This document shows, piece by piece, positions 1 through 10,541 of a stretch of DNA of 64,000 nucleotides; within the stretch, counting starts at the first letter, position 1, and every line of letters begins with the position of its first letter. The notes under the pieces were generated by a model. It was not told where the DNA came from. It searched no databases and saw only the letters and a program-made list of their open reading frames with translations. The translations under genes and the position numbers were made by a program. The stretch comes from Bradyrhizobium sp. 1 (GTDB lineage Bacteria > Pseudomonadota > Alphaproteobacteria > Rhizobiales > Xanthobacteraceae): NCBI RefSeq assembly GCF_023073315.1, contig NZ_JADPJH010000022.1:617917-681916 (forward strand), written 5' to 3'.

Positions 1-91
1 GCTTCGAGGGTGTCACTGCCGTCTTGCCCGAGGGTTCCGGCGTCTTCTCGAAATCACGCTTCTGGCGGTAGGTGGAGAGCTTTCGCAGCAC
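1..91 (-). CDS. ligD: ATP-dependent DNA ligase LigD, N-terminal fragment
   Basis: Only the first 30 codons are inside the window; the gene runs off the left edge. Read on the minus strand from a GTG at 89-91, the product begins MLRKLSTYRQKRDF and continues EKTPEPSGKTAV. This matches the usual start of LigD, where a Tyr-x-x-Lys-Arg-x-Phe stretch precedes the 3'-phosphoesterase domain. The gene faces ku, which begins 120 bp away on the other strand, and ligD-ku pairs are the standard bacterial end-joining unit. LigD would supply ligase, polymerase and end-processing activities. The GTG start is my choice because no in-frame ATG is visible; its ribosome site is weak. The identity rests on a short stretch plus context. 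Confidence 0.72.
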   Translation of the reverse strand, partial: MLRKLSTYRQKRDFEKTPEPSGKTAVTPSK

Positions 92-210
92 GAGCAGATC
101 CCGCTTCTCTTTCGATGTTGAAGCCTATCATGGCAAAAGTCCCACCCGGAACCAAAACCCCGGAGACCGGTTGGAGTTCCTGAAATGCCTTGAAATCACT
201 GGAGAATGGA

Positions 211-1095
211 ATGGCCCCGCGCGCCTATTGGAAGGGAACGCTGAAGCTGTCGCTGGTCAGCTGCCCGGTCGTGCTCTATCCCGCGACCACGGCGGCCGAG
301 AAGACGCGGTTTCACATGATCAACCGCGAGACCGGCAATCGGCTCAAGCAGCAGATGGTGGATTCCGAGACCGGCGACATCGTCGACAGCGACCAGAAAG
401 GCCGCGGCTACGAGCTGCGCAAGGGCAAATATGTCGAGATCGAGCCGGAGGAGCTCGAGGCCGTGCAGATCGAGAGCAATCACACCATCGACATCGAGAG
501 TTTTGTCCCGAGCGAGGAGATCGATCAGCGCTATCTCAACCATCCCTACTACATCGCGCCCGAAGGCAAGGCCGCGATCGACGCTTTTGCGGTGATCCGC
601 GACGCCATGAAGGATGAGGGGCGCGTCGCGCTCGCAAAGATCGTGCTCACCAACCGCGAGCACCTCATCGCGATCGAGCCGCTCGGCAAGGGCCTGCTCG
701 GCACCACGCTGCGCTTTCCCTACGAGCTGCGCGACGAGGACGAATTCTTCGACGATATCAAGAGCCCGAAGATCACCAAGGACATGGTTGAGCTCGCCGG
801 CCACATCCTGCACACCAAGGCCGCGCATTTCGACCCGAGCAAGTTCAAGGACGAGTACGAGACCGCGCTGAAGGCGCTGGTGAAGCGCAAGGCGAGCGGC
901 AAGACAATCGAGCTGCCGGAGCGCGAGGAGCGGCCGAGCAATGTCGTCAGCCTGATGGACGCGCTGAAGCAGAGCCTGAAGGGGCGTGGGGGGAAGAAGA
1001 CGGCGGCGAAGTCGCATGCGCGCCGGGCCACCGGGCGGCAGCGGGCTGCGAAGAAAACGCAGCGAGCGAGGGCACGGCACAGGAAAGCGAGCTGA
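211..1095 (+). CDS. ku: Ku protein, non-homologous end joining
   Basis: 294 residues, the usual length of bacterial Ku. It forms a homodimeric ring on double-strand DNA ends and recruits LigD. The core domain starts at the conserved MAPRAYWKGTLKLSLVSCPV and includes the ETG, EPEE and KIVLTNREHL blocks seen across the family. The last 45 residues or so are a Lys/Arg-rich tail that would add DNA contacts, as in other rhizobial Ku proteins. I place the start at ATG 211, which has GGAG 6 bases upstream, rather than at an in-frame TTG at 190. It is divergent from ligD, which fits a shared promoter in 92-210. Confidence 0.95.
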   Translation: MAPRAYWKGTLKLSLVSCPVVLYPATTAAEKTRFHMINRETGNRLKQQMVDSETGDIVDSDQKGRGYELRKGKYVEIEPEELEAVQIESNHTIDIESFVPSEEIDQRYLNHPYYIAPEGKAAIDAFAVIRDAMKDEGRVALAKIVLTNREHLIAIEPLGKGLLGTTLRFPYELRDEDEFFDDIKSPKITKDMVELAGHILHTKAAHFDPSKFKDEYETALKALVKRKASGKTIELPEREERPSNVVSLMDALKQSLKGRGGKKTAAKSHARRATGRQRAAKKTQRARARHRKAS

Positions 1096-1122
1096 TTTTG
1101 CTCTGTCATTGATGCAGTTGTC

Positions 1123-1210
1123 GTAGGATGGGTTTCGTTGAAGCGATACCCATCAACCGTCGGCGGTTGCAGAGGCATGATGGGTTTCGCAAGGGCTCTA
1201 CCCATCCTAC
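1123..1210. repeat. Dispersed palindromic repeat between ku and kdpE
   Basis: An 11-base arm GTAGGATGGGT (1123-1133) is matched by its exact reverse complement at 1200-1210. Inside lie further inverted pieces (ACCCATCA near 1149 and TGATGGGT near 1179), so the whole unit can fold as a nested hairpin. Repeats with this GTAGGATGGGT arm are, to my knowledge, frequent in Bradyrhizobium intergenic space. It lies between the convergent ends of ku and kdpE, so it may also act as a two-way terminator, but no U-run makes that certain. Confidence 0.7.
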
Positions 1211-1223
1211 AAATCTGTGAGAA

Positions 1224-1913
1224 TCAATCCCCCGCCTTCAACCGGTACCCGATCCCCGTCTCCGTCAGCACATATTGCGGGCGTTCCGGATCGGCTTCGA
1301 TCTTCTGGCGGAGCTGGCGGACGTAGACGCGGAGATATTGCGCGTCGGTCAACTCGTCCCAGAGCTCCTTGAGCAGGAAGCGATGGGTCAGCACCTTGCC
1401 GGCGTGCTGCACCAGCACGCGCAGCAGGTCGTATTCCTTCGGCGACAGCTTGACGTCGCGCTCGCCGACCCTGACGATGCGGCGGACCAGATCAACGGAG
1501 AGATCGCCGGAGCGGAAAACCGGACGCTCGCCCTGCACCTGCAGCTGGTGCCGCAGCGCGGCGCGCATGCGTGCGAGCAGTTCGTCCATGCCGAACGGCT
1601 TTGTCAAATAGTCGTCGGCGCCGAGATCGAGCGCCTGCACCTTGCCGGCCTCGTCGCCGCGGCTCGACAGCACCACGATCGGCACGGCTTCGTTGCGCGC
1701 GCGGATGGTGCGCAGCAGCTCATGGCCCTGGATGTCGGGCAGGCCGAGATCGAGGATGATCAGCGCAGGCTCCTCAGCGAGCTTCTCCAGCGCGGTCTTG
1801 CCGTTCGACGCTTCCAGGATCTCATAACCCTGCGTCGAGAGGCCCATCCGCAGCAATTTGCGGATCGGCGGCTCGTCGTCGATGACCAGAACCTTGATCG
1901 GGGCAGCACTCAT
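1224..1913 (-). CDS. kdpE: KdpE, OmpR-family response regulator for the potassium ATPase
   Basis: 229 residues. The receiver domain has the acidic pair DDE at 12-14, the phospho-acceptor Asp55 in LILDLGLPD, and the KPFG lysine near 105. A winged-helix DNA-binding domain of the OmpR/PhoB type follows, with the typical LSPKEYDLL and YVRQLRQKIE segments. It is phosphorylated by KdpD and activates kdp transcription under potassium limitation or osmotic stress. Its ATG overlaps the kdpD stop by 4 bases (ATGA), so the two are translationally coupled. It is the last gene of the kdp operon and the natural candidate for binding the direct repeats found upstream of kdp and of three nearby units. Confidence 0.95.
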   Translation of the reverse strand: MSAAPIKVLVIDDEPPIRKLLRMGLSTQGYEILEASNGKTALEKLAEEPALIILDLGLPDIQGHELLRTIRARNEAVPIVVLSSRGDEAGKVQALDLGADDYLTKPFGMDELLARMRAALRHQLQVQGERPVFRSGDLSVDLVRRIVRVGERDVKLSPKEYDLLRVLVQHAGKVLTHRFLLKELWDELTDAQYLRVYVRQLRQKIEADPERPQYVLTETGIGYRLKAGD

Positions 1914-4633
1914 GCGGCAGTATCCAATGCGTGGGTCTGTGCCGGGACGGGCAGACGGATGGTGAGGACCGCGCCGCTGCGGTCGCCGCGGTTGGCGGCC
2001 GAGATCGTGCCGTGCATCGCCTCAACAAAGCCGCGGGAGATGGCGAGCCCGAGGCCGGTACCGGGACGGACGTGATCGCCCTTCTGCGCGCGATAGAACT
2101 TGTCGAACACGCTCTCGAGCTCACCGGGCGGAATGCCGGCGCCTTCGTCGGCAACCTCCAGCACCACCTGATCCCGCTCACGCCGGCTCTTGATCGAGAT
2201 TGTGGTCTCGGGCGGCGAATATTTTGCGGCATTGTCGAGCAGATTGAACAGCACCTGCTCGAACAGCACGGCATCGAGCTGGAGCATCGGCAGATCGGCC
2301 GCCAGTACCAGCTCGACCTTGTGGGCAGTAAGAATCTTGCTCGCGCGTCGCAGTGCGCTGCCGACGATCTCGCCGAGATCATGGAGCGCCGTGTTGGGCA
2401 CGATGGCGCCGGATTCGAGCTTGGTCATGTCGAGCAGATTGGCGATGAAGCGGTTGAGCCGCTCGGATTCGTCGATCACGGTCGCAAGCAAATCGCGCTT
2501 CTCGGTGTCGGAGAGCGCGCCGGCGAGATCGCGGATGGTCGAGGCGGCGCCCAGCACCGAGGCGAGCGGCGTCTTCAGATCATGCGAGATCGACGTCAAA
2601 AGCGCCGAGCGCAGCCGCTCGGATTCGACCGTGCGCTTGACGCGGTCCATGTCCTCGACCAGTAGCACGCGTTCGATCGCGAGCGCGCCCTGGTCGACCA
2701 GCGCGTCGAGCAGCCGGCGCTGGTCCGGCGTCAGCAGCGGCCCGGTGCGGTCATTGTCGATGCCGATGACGCCGATCGGGCCGCGCCCGGTTCGCATCGG
2801 AAGGAACAGCCGTTTTGCTCCCGGCAGCGTGTCCGAGCCACGGCCGGCGGAGCGATCATTGCTCCAGGCCCAGTTGGCGGCGGCGAGGTCGGCCTGGTCG
2901 AGCTGATCCTCGGGCGGATAGCCGGATTTCACCGTGAGCAGGCCGTCCTCCGGCAGCAGCAGCACGACGCGCACCTTCAGCATCAGCGCGATCTGATAGG
3001 CGGTCGCCCACAAGACGTCATCGAGCGTGGCGGTACCGGCGAGCTTGCGGCTGAAGGCATAAAGCTGTTCGGTGGTCCTGATGCGGCCGATCGCAGTATC
3101 GGCTTGCGTGCGGACCCGTCCCGCAACGTTCGACACCACAAACGCAATCAGCATGAAGAAGAAGAACGCCGCGACGTTCGTCGGGTCGGTGATGGTGAAC
3201 GTGTAGACCGGCGGCAGGAAGAAGAAATTGTAGGCCAGGGATGCCGCGACGCTTGCGAGCAGCGACGGCCACAATCCGTAGCGAACCGCAACGGCCACCA
3301 CCGCGGTGAGGAACATCAGGTCGACGTTCTCGACACCGACATAGGGTTTGATGACCACCGCTGCCGCAAGGCCGAGCGCGGTGATCCCGAGCGCCTTCAG
3401 ATAGGGACGCGCATCGAACGGCTCTGATCGTGCCGCGGTCTGCACCGAGGTCTTCGGCGCCGGCTCGCTCGTGAGTTCGTCGCCGGGAACGACATGAACG
3501 CTGATATTGCCGGCGCGGCGGACCAGATCGTGCACAACCGAGCCGCGCGTCATCTCGAACCAGCGCGAGCGGGTCGACTTCCCGATCACGATCTGAGTGA
3601 CGTTGTTGCCTTGCGCGAAATTGATGACGTCGTCGGCGATACGGCGGCCGACGGCCGGAATGGTCATCGCCTCGCCGCCGAGCGCCTCCGCGAGCCGCAG
3701 CGTATCGGCCAGTCGGTCGCGCTCCTCGTCGGACAATTGCAGGGATCGCCGTGTCTCGATCGAGACCGCCGTGAATGGCGCATGCAGCCGGTCGGCCAGC
3801 CGCTTGGTGTAGCGGATGAGCCCGGCCGCACGCGGATCCTCGCTGACGCAGACCAGGATGCGTTCGCCAGCGGCCCAGGGACCGGCGATGGCGTTCGCCT
3901 GCATGTGGGTGAGAAGCTGCTCGTCGACCCGCTCGGCCGTGCGGCGTAACGCAAGCTCGCGCAGCGCCGTCAGATTGCCGGGCGAAAAATAATGCTCCAG
4001 CGCCCGCTCGGCCTGCTTGGGGACGTAGACCTTGCCTTCCCGCAGGCGCTGGATCAGATCGTCGGGCGTGAGGTCGATCAGCTCGATCGCATCGGCGCGA
4101 TCGAACACCGAATCCGGTACGGTCTCGCGCACCCGGACATGGGTGATCTGGGCAACGACGTCGTTCAGGCTCTCGATGTGCTGGATGTTGACGGCGGTGT
4201 AGACGTCGATGCCGTGGGACAGCAGCTCTTCGACATCGAGATAGCGCTTGGGATGCCGGCAAAGGGGCGCGTTGGTGTGGGCAAGCTCGTCGACCAGCAC
4301 AATTCGGGGCCGGCGCGCGATGACGGCATCGAGGTCCAACTCCTCGACCGTCTGTCCACGATAATCAATCTTCCTGCGCGGGATCACGTCCAGCCCCCGC
4401 ACCAGCGCCTCGGTCTCGGCACGGCCATGGGTCTCGACGAATCCAACCACGACATCGACACCGGCCTTGCGCTTGGCGTGGGCGCTCTGCAGCATCTCGT
4501 AGGTCTTGCCGACGCCGGGCGCGGCGCCGACGAAGATCTTCAGCTTGCCGTTCGCACTCTCCTCCCGGCGCGCGGCTTCCAGCAGCGCCTCGGGAGACGG
4601 ACGTTGTTCGGGATCGCGGCGCTCTCGGACCAT
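1910..4633 (-). CDS. kdpD: KdpD, potassium/turgor sensor histidine kinase
   Basis: 907 residues, close to the usual 890-900. From the N terminus: a KdpD cytoplasmic domain with Walker A GAAPGVGKT at about 36-44, a universal-stress-like domain, four closely spaced membrane helices, a GAF-like region, a HisKA domain with the phospho-acceptor His in SISHDLKTP near 680, and a HATPase domain with NLLDNAAKYSP and GTGLGLAI. I start it at ATG 4631-4633, just before RERRDPEQ. A GTG at 4690 is also in frame and would overlap kdpC by 17 bp, so the start is uncertain. It senses low external potassium and controls KdpE. Confidence 0.93.
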   Translation of the reverse strand: MVRERRDPEQRPSPEALLEAARREESANGKLKIFVGAAPGVGKTYEMLQSAHAKRKAGVDVVVGFVETHGRAETEALVRGLDVIPRRKIDYRGQTVEELDLDAVIARRPRIVLVDELAHTNAPLCRHPKRYLDVEELLSHGIDVYTAVNIQHIESLNDVVAQITHVRVRETVPDSVFDRADAIELIDLTPDDLIQRLREGKVYVPKQAERALEHYFSPGNLTALRELALRRTAERVDEQLLTHMQANAIAGPWAAGERILVCVSEDPRAAGLIRYTKRLADRLHAPFTAVSIETRRSLQLSDEERDRLADTLRLAEALGGEAMTIPAVGRRIADDVINFAQGNNVTQIVIGKSTRSRWFEMTRGSVVHDLVRRAGNISVHVVPGDELTSEPAPKTSVQTAARSEPFDARPYLKALGITALGLAAAVVIKPYVGVENVDLMFLTAVVAVAVRYGLWPSLLASVAASLAYNFFFLPPVYTFTITDPTNVAAFFFFMLIAFVVSNVAGRVRTQADTAIGRIRTTEQLYAFSRKLAGTATLDDVLWATAYQIALMLKVRVVLLLPEDGLLTVKSGYPPEDQLDQADLAAANWAWSNDRSAGRGSDTLPGAKRLFLPMRTGRGPIGVIGIDNDRTGPLLTPDQRRLLDALVDQGALAIERVLLVEDMDRVKRTVESERLRSALLTSISHDLKTPLASVLGAASTIRDLAGALSDTEKRDLLATVIDESERLNRFIANLLDMTKLESGAIVPNTALHDLGEIVGSALRRASKILTAHKVELVLAADLPMLQLDAVLFEQVLFNLLDNAAKYSPPETTISIKSRRERDQVVLEVADEGAGIPPGELESVFDKFYRAQKGDHVRPGTGLGLAISRGFVEAMHGTISAANRGDRSGAVLTIRLPVPAQTHALDTAA

Positions 4634-4673
4634 CAGGCCAATATAATCATCTGGGCGCCGCGAGCCTAGACCG

Positions 4674-5279
4674 CTACTTCGCGGATGCACGATCCAGCGC
4701 GAGGTTCAGCGCAAGAACGTTAACCCTGGGTTCGCCAAGCAGACCGAGCAGCCGGCCCTGGGTATTGGAGGCAACCAGCTGCCTGAGCTGATCTTCCGAG
4801 ATACTCCGGGCCTTGGCCACGCGCGGCACCTGGAATTGCGCCGCCTCCGGGGAGATGTCGGGGTCGAGGCCGCTGGCCGAGGTGGTGACCAGATCGACCG
4901 GCACCGCGGCGTTCGGGTTCTCGGCCTTCAGCTTATCCACGTCCTCCTTCAGCCGGTCGGCCAGCGCCTTGCTGGTCGGGCCGAGATTGGAGCCGCCCGA
5001 GTTGGCGGCGTTGTAGGGCGCCGACACTGCCTTGGTCGAATCATTGGGGTCCGGCGCCAGCGTCGCCGAGAGGCGGCCGTGGAAATATTTGTCGTCCTTG
5101 AACTCCTGTCCGATCAGGGCGGAGCCAACCACCTTGCCGTCGCGCTCGATCAGGCTGCCTTGCGCCTGCGCGGGAAAGATCGCGCCGGCAATGGCCGTCA
5201 TCGCGAGCGGATAGGCCAGTCCCGTGATCGCGGTCAGCACCAGCAACAGGACGATGGCGGGGCGGATTTCTCTGAGCAT
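4674..5279 (-). CDS. kdpC: KdpC, potassium-transporting ATPase subunit C
   Basis: 201 residues. It has one N-terminal membrane helix (LLVLTAITGLAYPLAM) followed by a periplasmic domain with the family blocks LIGQEF, YFHGRLSAT and NSGGSNLGPTS. KdpC assembles with KdpA, B and F and is thought to stabilise the complex and help potassium delivery. The ATG at 5277-5279 has AGGAG 6 bases upstream. Unusually, 110 bp separate it from kdpB, and that gap is filled by a palindromic dispersed repeat. Confidence 0.95.
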   Translation of the reverse strand: MLREIRPAIVLLLVLTAITGLAYPLAMTAIAGAIFPAQAQGSLIERDGKVVGSALIGQEFKDDKYFHGRLSATLAPDPNDSTKAVSAPYNAANSGGSNLGPTSKALADRLKEDVDKLKAENPNAAVPVDLVTTSASGLDPDISPEAAQFQVPRVAKARSISEDQLRQLVASNTQGRLLGLLGEPRVNVLALNLALDRASAK

Positions 5280-5298
5280 GTGTTTCTCCTATTTCTTT

Positions 5299-5386
5299 CG
5301 TCATTGCGAGGAGCGAGGCGACGAAGCAATCCAGACTGTCAGCCGCAGAAACATCTCTGGATTGCTTCGCTTCGCTCGCAACGACG
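5299..5386. repeat. Palindromic dispersed repeat inside the kdp operon
   Basis: The left arm starts CGTCATTGCGAGGAGCG at 5299 and ends near 5335. The right arm, 5356-5386, is its imperfect reverse complement and ends CGCTCGCAACGACG. The arms differ by a 6-base indel, with a spacer of about 20 bases. This unit is familiar from Bradyrhizobium intergenic regions. Here it sits between kdpB and kdpC in the transcript, where the hairpin could protect upstream mRNA or lower downstream expression. Confidence 0.8.
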
Positions 5387-5389
5387 GGG

Positions 5390-7504
<2,115 letters not shown>

Positions 7505-7530
7505 GGAGGTCACTCCAAACAGTCAGAAGA

Positions 7531-9234
7531 TCAGAACACTTGACCGGCATTCATCGCGAGATGCTCGACGATGGGGCCGAGCGCGAGCGCCGGGAAGAAG
7601 GTGAGGCCGCCGATGATCAGGATCACGCCGACGACGAGGCCGACGAACAGCCCGCCCGTGGTCGGGAACGTGCCCGCCGACGGGGGGATGGATTTCTTGG
7701 CCGCGAGCGAGCCCGCAATTGCCATCGCCGGAATGATCATGAAGAAGCGGCCGACGAACATCGCGCTGGCAAGCGTGATGTTGTAGAACAAGGTGTTGCC
7801 GGTGAGGCCCGCGAAGGCCGAACCGTTGTTGCCGGTCGCCGAGGTGAAGGCGTAGAGTACCTCGGTGAAGCCGTGCGGCCCGGCATTCGCCATCGAGGCG
7901 ACCGCCGCCGGATAGACCACGCCGACCGCGGTCCAGCCCAGGATCATCAGCGGCAGCACCAGGATAGCCAGCATCGCCATCTTGACCTCGCGCGCCTCGA
8001 TCTTCTTGCCGACATATTCCGGGGTGCGGCCAACCATGAGTCCCGCGACGAAGATTGCGAGAATGACGAACAGCAGCATGCCGTACATGCCGGCGCCGAC
8101 ACCGCCGACTACGATCTCGCCGAGCTCGATGTTGATCAGCGGGATCATGCCGCCGAGCGCGGTGAAGCTGTCATGCATGGCGTTGACCGCGCCGCAGGAG
8201 GCCGCGGTCGTGATCACGGCGAACAGCGAGGACGCGACGATGCCGAAGCGGACCTCCTTGCCCTCCATGTTGCCGCCGGCGAGGCCCAGCGCATGCAGCG
8301 TCGAGGTGCCGTTGGCTTCGGCCCAATAGGTGATGGCGACGCCGGCGATGAACAGCACGCCCATCACGGCGAGGATCGCCCAGCCCTGGCTCTGGTTGCC
8401 GACCATGCGGCCGAACACGTTGGTCAGTGCGGCACCGAGCGTGAAGATCGACAGCATCTGCACGAAGTTCGACAGCGCGGTCGGGTTCTCGAACGGATGC
8501 GCGGCATTGGCGTTGAAGAAGCCACCGCCATTGGTGCCGAGCATCTTGATCGCGACCTGCGAGGCCACCGGGCCGACCGCAATGGTCTGCTTGGCGCCCT
8601 CGAGCGTGGTGGCCTCAACATAGTCGCCGAGCGTCTGCGGAATACCTTGCGAGACCAGGAACAGCGTGTAGACGACGCAGATCGGCAGCAGCACGTAGAG
8701 CGTCGTGCGGGTGACGTCGACCCAGAAATTGCCGACCGTGCGCATCGAGGCGCGCGAGAAGCCGCGGATCAGGGCGACCGCGAGCGCGATACCGGTTGCC
8801 GCGGACAGGAAATTCTGGTGCGTCAGGCCCACCATCTGCACGAGATAGGAGATCGTGCTCTCGCCGCCGTAGTTCTGCCAGTTGGTGTTGGTGATGAAGG
8901 AGATCGCGGTGTTGAAGGAGAGGTCCTCGGCGACCGCCGATTGCCCTGCCGGATTGAACGGCAGCACGGCCTGGAGCCGCATCACGCCGTAGATGATGAG
9001 GAAGCCGCCGACATGGAACAGCAGCATAGAGACCGTGTAGGTCAGCCAATGCTGCTCGCGCCTCTCGTCGACGCCGGAGAACCAGTAGATGCCGGCCTCG
9101 ATCGGCCGCAGCACCGGCGACAGGAAGGTGCGCTCGCCGTTGAACACGCGCGTCATGTACCAGCCGAGCGGTTTTGCGAGCGCGACGACAATGACGCAAA
9201 AGAGAATGATCTGGAGCCAACCGATCACAGTCAT
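7531..9234 (-). CDS. kdpA: KdpA, potassium-selective channel subunit
   Basis: 567 residues, matching the family. It has about ten membrane helices and four selectivity-filter loops: TNTNWQNYGGEST, GTNGGGFFNANAAHP, CGAVNAMHDS and ATGNNGSAF. These line the high-affinity potassium site. The ATG at 9232-9234 has an AAGGG ribosome site about 9 bases upstream. A 112-bp gap separates it from kdpF, longer than the tight junction seen in enterobacteria; I see no reading frame of note in that gap. Confidence 0.96.
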   Translation of the reverse strand: MTVIGWLQIILFCVIVVALAKPLGWYMTRVFNGERTFLSPVLRPIEAGIYWFSGVDERREQHWLTYTVSMLLFHVGGFLIIYGVMRLQAVLPFNPAGQSAVAEDLSFNTAISFITNTNWQNYGGESTISYLVQMVGLTHQNFLSAATGIALAVALIRGFSRASMRTVGNFWVDVTRTTLYVLLPICVVYTLFLVSQGIPQTLGDYVEATTLEGAKQTIAVGPVASQVAIKMLGTNGGGFFNANAAHPFENPTALSNFVQMLSIFTLGAALTNVFGRMVGNQSQGWAILAVMGVLFIAGVAITYWAEANGTSTLHALGLAGGNMEGKEVRFGIVASSLFAVITTAASCGAVNAMHDSFTALGGMIPLINIELGEIVVGGVGAGMYGMLLFVILAIFVAGLMVGRTPEYVGKKIEAREVKMAMLAILVLPLMILGWTAVGVVYPAAVASMANAGPHGFTEVLYAFTSATGNNGSAFAGLTGNTLFYNITLASAMFVGRFFMIIPAMAIAGSLAAKKSIPPSAGTFPTTGGLFVGLVVGVILIIGGLTFFPALALGPIVEHLAMNAGQVF

Positions 9235-9346
9235 GGAATCAACCCTTCAGGCTTGGTGCCCGGCGCAAAAGCGCCAGGAGCACCGTCAATAGGCAGGCGA
9301 CGAGCGCGACGTCCGCCAGCAGCAATTCGAGAAGCAGCAGAACGGC

Positions 9347-9436
9347 TCAGAACCGCTCGGGCCGAAGCAGCGCATAAGTGAGGTAGATCAGGAGGCCGAA
9401 CGAAACGGTGCCGGCGAGTGCGTAATCGAAGATCAT
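9347..9436 (-). CDS. kdpF: KdpF, small stabilising subunit of the potassium ATPase
   Basis: 29 residues: MIFDYALAGTVSFG followed by LLIYLTYALLRPERF. This single-helix peptide with a terminal Leu-x-Arg-Pro-Glu-x-Phe is the KdpF signature. KdpF packs between KdpA and KdpB and stabilises the complex. The ATG at 9434-9436 is preceded by GAGGGAG. Its place directly upstream of kdpA supports the call. It is easily missed by gene callers because of its size. Confidence 0.9.
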   Translation of the reverse strand: MIFDYALAGTVSFGLLIYLTYALLRPERF

Positions 9437-9447
9437 GGTCCGCTCCC

Positions 9448-9531
9448 TCACAGCCGTTCGCAGGCGTAGGTGTAGCCGATCGCGAGGGCAAAGAAGGCTA
9501 AGCCCAGTGCCAGCATCAGAATATCCATCAT
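9448..9531 (-). CDS. 27-residue membrane peptide, first gene of the kdp operon
   Basis: The product is MMDILMLALGLAFFAL followed by AIGYTYACERL: a single hydrophobic helix with a charged end. The ribosome site GAGGAG lies 6 bases before the first ATG (9529-9531), and the stop is 11 bp from kdpF. It is not KdpF, which follows separately, but it has the same build. I recall similar 26-28-residue peptides ahead of kdpF in rhizobia; no function is known to me. It may be a second accessory helix of the Kdp complex. Confidence 0.7.
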   Translation of the reverse strand: MMDILMLALGLAFFALAIGYTYACERL

Positions 9532-9657
9532 GGCGTTCTCCTCGTTGCGCGATATCCGGCGTAACCTGCCTCTGGATTCCGGCCGTCCGCTGCGCGCGAA
9601 TACAATGAATGTCTCCGGCAATAGGCCGGAACTTTCACTGCGCTGAAGTGCCATCAC

Positions 9658-9710
9658 GCGCATAGGTTTTCGAGATGAGCCCTATGGCGACCTTATAGGA
9701 ATCCCATAAA
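9658..9710 (-). promoter_or_regulatory. kdp promoter module: 11-bp direct-repeat operator plus downstream CCTATG element
   Basis: On the minus strand, 9710 to 9694 reads TTTATGGGATTCCTATA: TTATG and CCTAT half-sites one helical turn (11 bp) apart. After a gap comes CATCTCG (9677-9671), then CCTATG (9666-9661). The same order and spacing recur at 9945, 10829 and 12162 upstream of other genes. Tandem half-sites with an 11-bp period are typical of OmpR/PhoB-class regulators, and KdpE belongs to this class. Which protein binds is inference; the repeated architecture is seen directly. Confidence 0.65.
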
Positions 9711-9944
9711 GGCCGGCCCGTGGTCGAGGGCGGCCGAGTGGCACCGGCAAGACACTCCAGGCGTTCGTCCGAGACGGCCAGCTCGACGATGCCGATCCAG
9801 CATCGCCTTCATTGCCTGATGTTACGGAAGACCGCCGCCATGGTCTTCCAAGAACGCCTGCCCCCATGCGCCGCCGGCTTGTCGCAAAAACGACAGTCGA
9901 AAGTGGGTGCTAGCCGCATGTCGTGTCCGGCAGCGTCCGTGCAT

Positions 9945-9995
9945 TTATGAAATCCCTATATCTCTCGCCCCCTCCCCATCTCGTTTTCAAATGGC
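9945..9995 (+). promoter_or_regulatory. Second copy of the shared promoter module
   Basis: 9945-9961 reads TTTATGAAATCCCTATA; CATCTCG follows at 9977-9983 and CAAATG at 9988-9993. The distance from the CCTAT half-site to the last element is 32 nt, against 33 in the other three copies. The next gene starts at 10055, 62 bases downstream. Confidence 0.6.
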
Positions 9996-10054
9996 CTTCC
10001 GGCGATCTTGGAGAGGCCGGCCGACTGACCGACACCCATTCCAGGAGGCCTGAC

Positions 10055-10519
10055 ATGACCGCCGCTCTCCGTCACAAAGATCCACCATCGCTCAGTGCGC
10101 GCCTCCGTCGCGCGCAGACAATGACGCGGCCACTGATGCTCGACATCGTGCACGCCTGCCGGCGCGTCGCGTCGCGCGGCGGAAGCGAGCGCACCGCGCG
10201 CGTCATGCGCCTGATCGAGGCGGAGGCGTGGGCCGACGCGGCGCTGGCGCTGATGGAGCTCGAGCTGCCGCTGTGGCAGGTTCGCCGCCTCGCCTATGAC
10301 GAGGGCGAATGGCACTGCGCGCTGTCGCGCGAACGCGAATTGCCAGATTGGCTCGACGCCGCGGTCGAGGCGCATCATGCCGACCTCGCGCTCGCGTTGC
10401 TGTCGGCGTTCATCGAGGTGCAGGCGTTGGCCGTCGAGACGTCACGGCCAAGCGTTCCCACTGTGCGGCCCGCCCTGGATTCGCTCTACGAGCCGGTTGG
10501 TTGCGAGAACTTCAGCTAG
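10055..10519 (+). CDS. Hypothetical protein, 154 residues
   Basis: I do not recognise a family. The ATG at 10055 has a perfect AGGAGG 6 bases upstream, and a copy of the kdp-type promoter module lies 60-110 bp before it. The protein is soluble, rich in Ala, Arg, Glu and Leu, and predicted mostly helical. It has a basic N-terminal third (LSARLRRAQ, HACRRVASR) and then WADAALALMELELPLW, which may pack as a helical bundle. No signal peptide or membrane helix. Its placement suggests co-regulation with kdp. Confidence 0.75.
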   Translation: MTAALRHKDPPSLSARLRRAQTMTRPLMLDIVHACRRVASRGGSERTARVMRLIEAEAWADAALALMELELPLWQVRRLAYDEGEWHCALSRERELPDWLDAAVEAHHADLALALLSAFIEVQALAVETSRPSVPTVRPALDSLYEPVGCENFS

Positions 10520-10541
10520 ACTGGCCCAACAGGTTCGCGCC

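Larger units (their letters stand above)
9532..10054. other. Intergenic region between the divergent kdp operon and a small-gene cluster
   Basis: 523 bp without a convincing gene. It contains two copies of the shared promoter module, one on each strand (9658-9710 for kdp, 9945-9995 for the gene at 10055). The roughly 230 bp between them hold only short overlapping frames with no family features, so I call nothing there. The 5' leader of kdp would be long, about 125 bases. Confidence 0.6.

Noticed and set aside
9682..9867. Minus-strand frame of 61 codons upstream of kdp
   Set aside because: It covers the shared promoter module; composition looks random and no ribosome site is visible.
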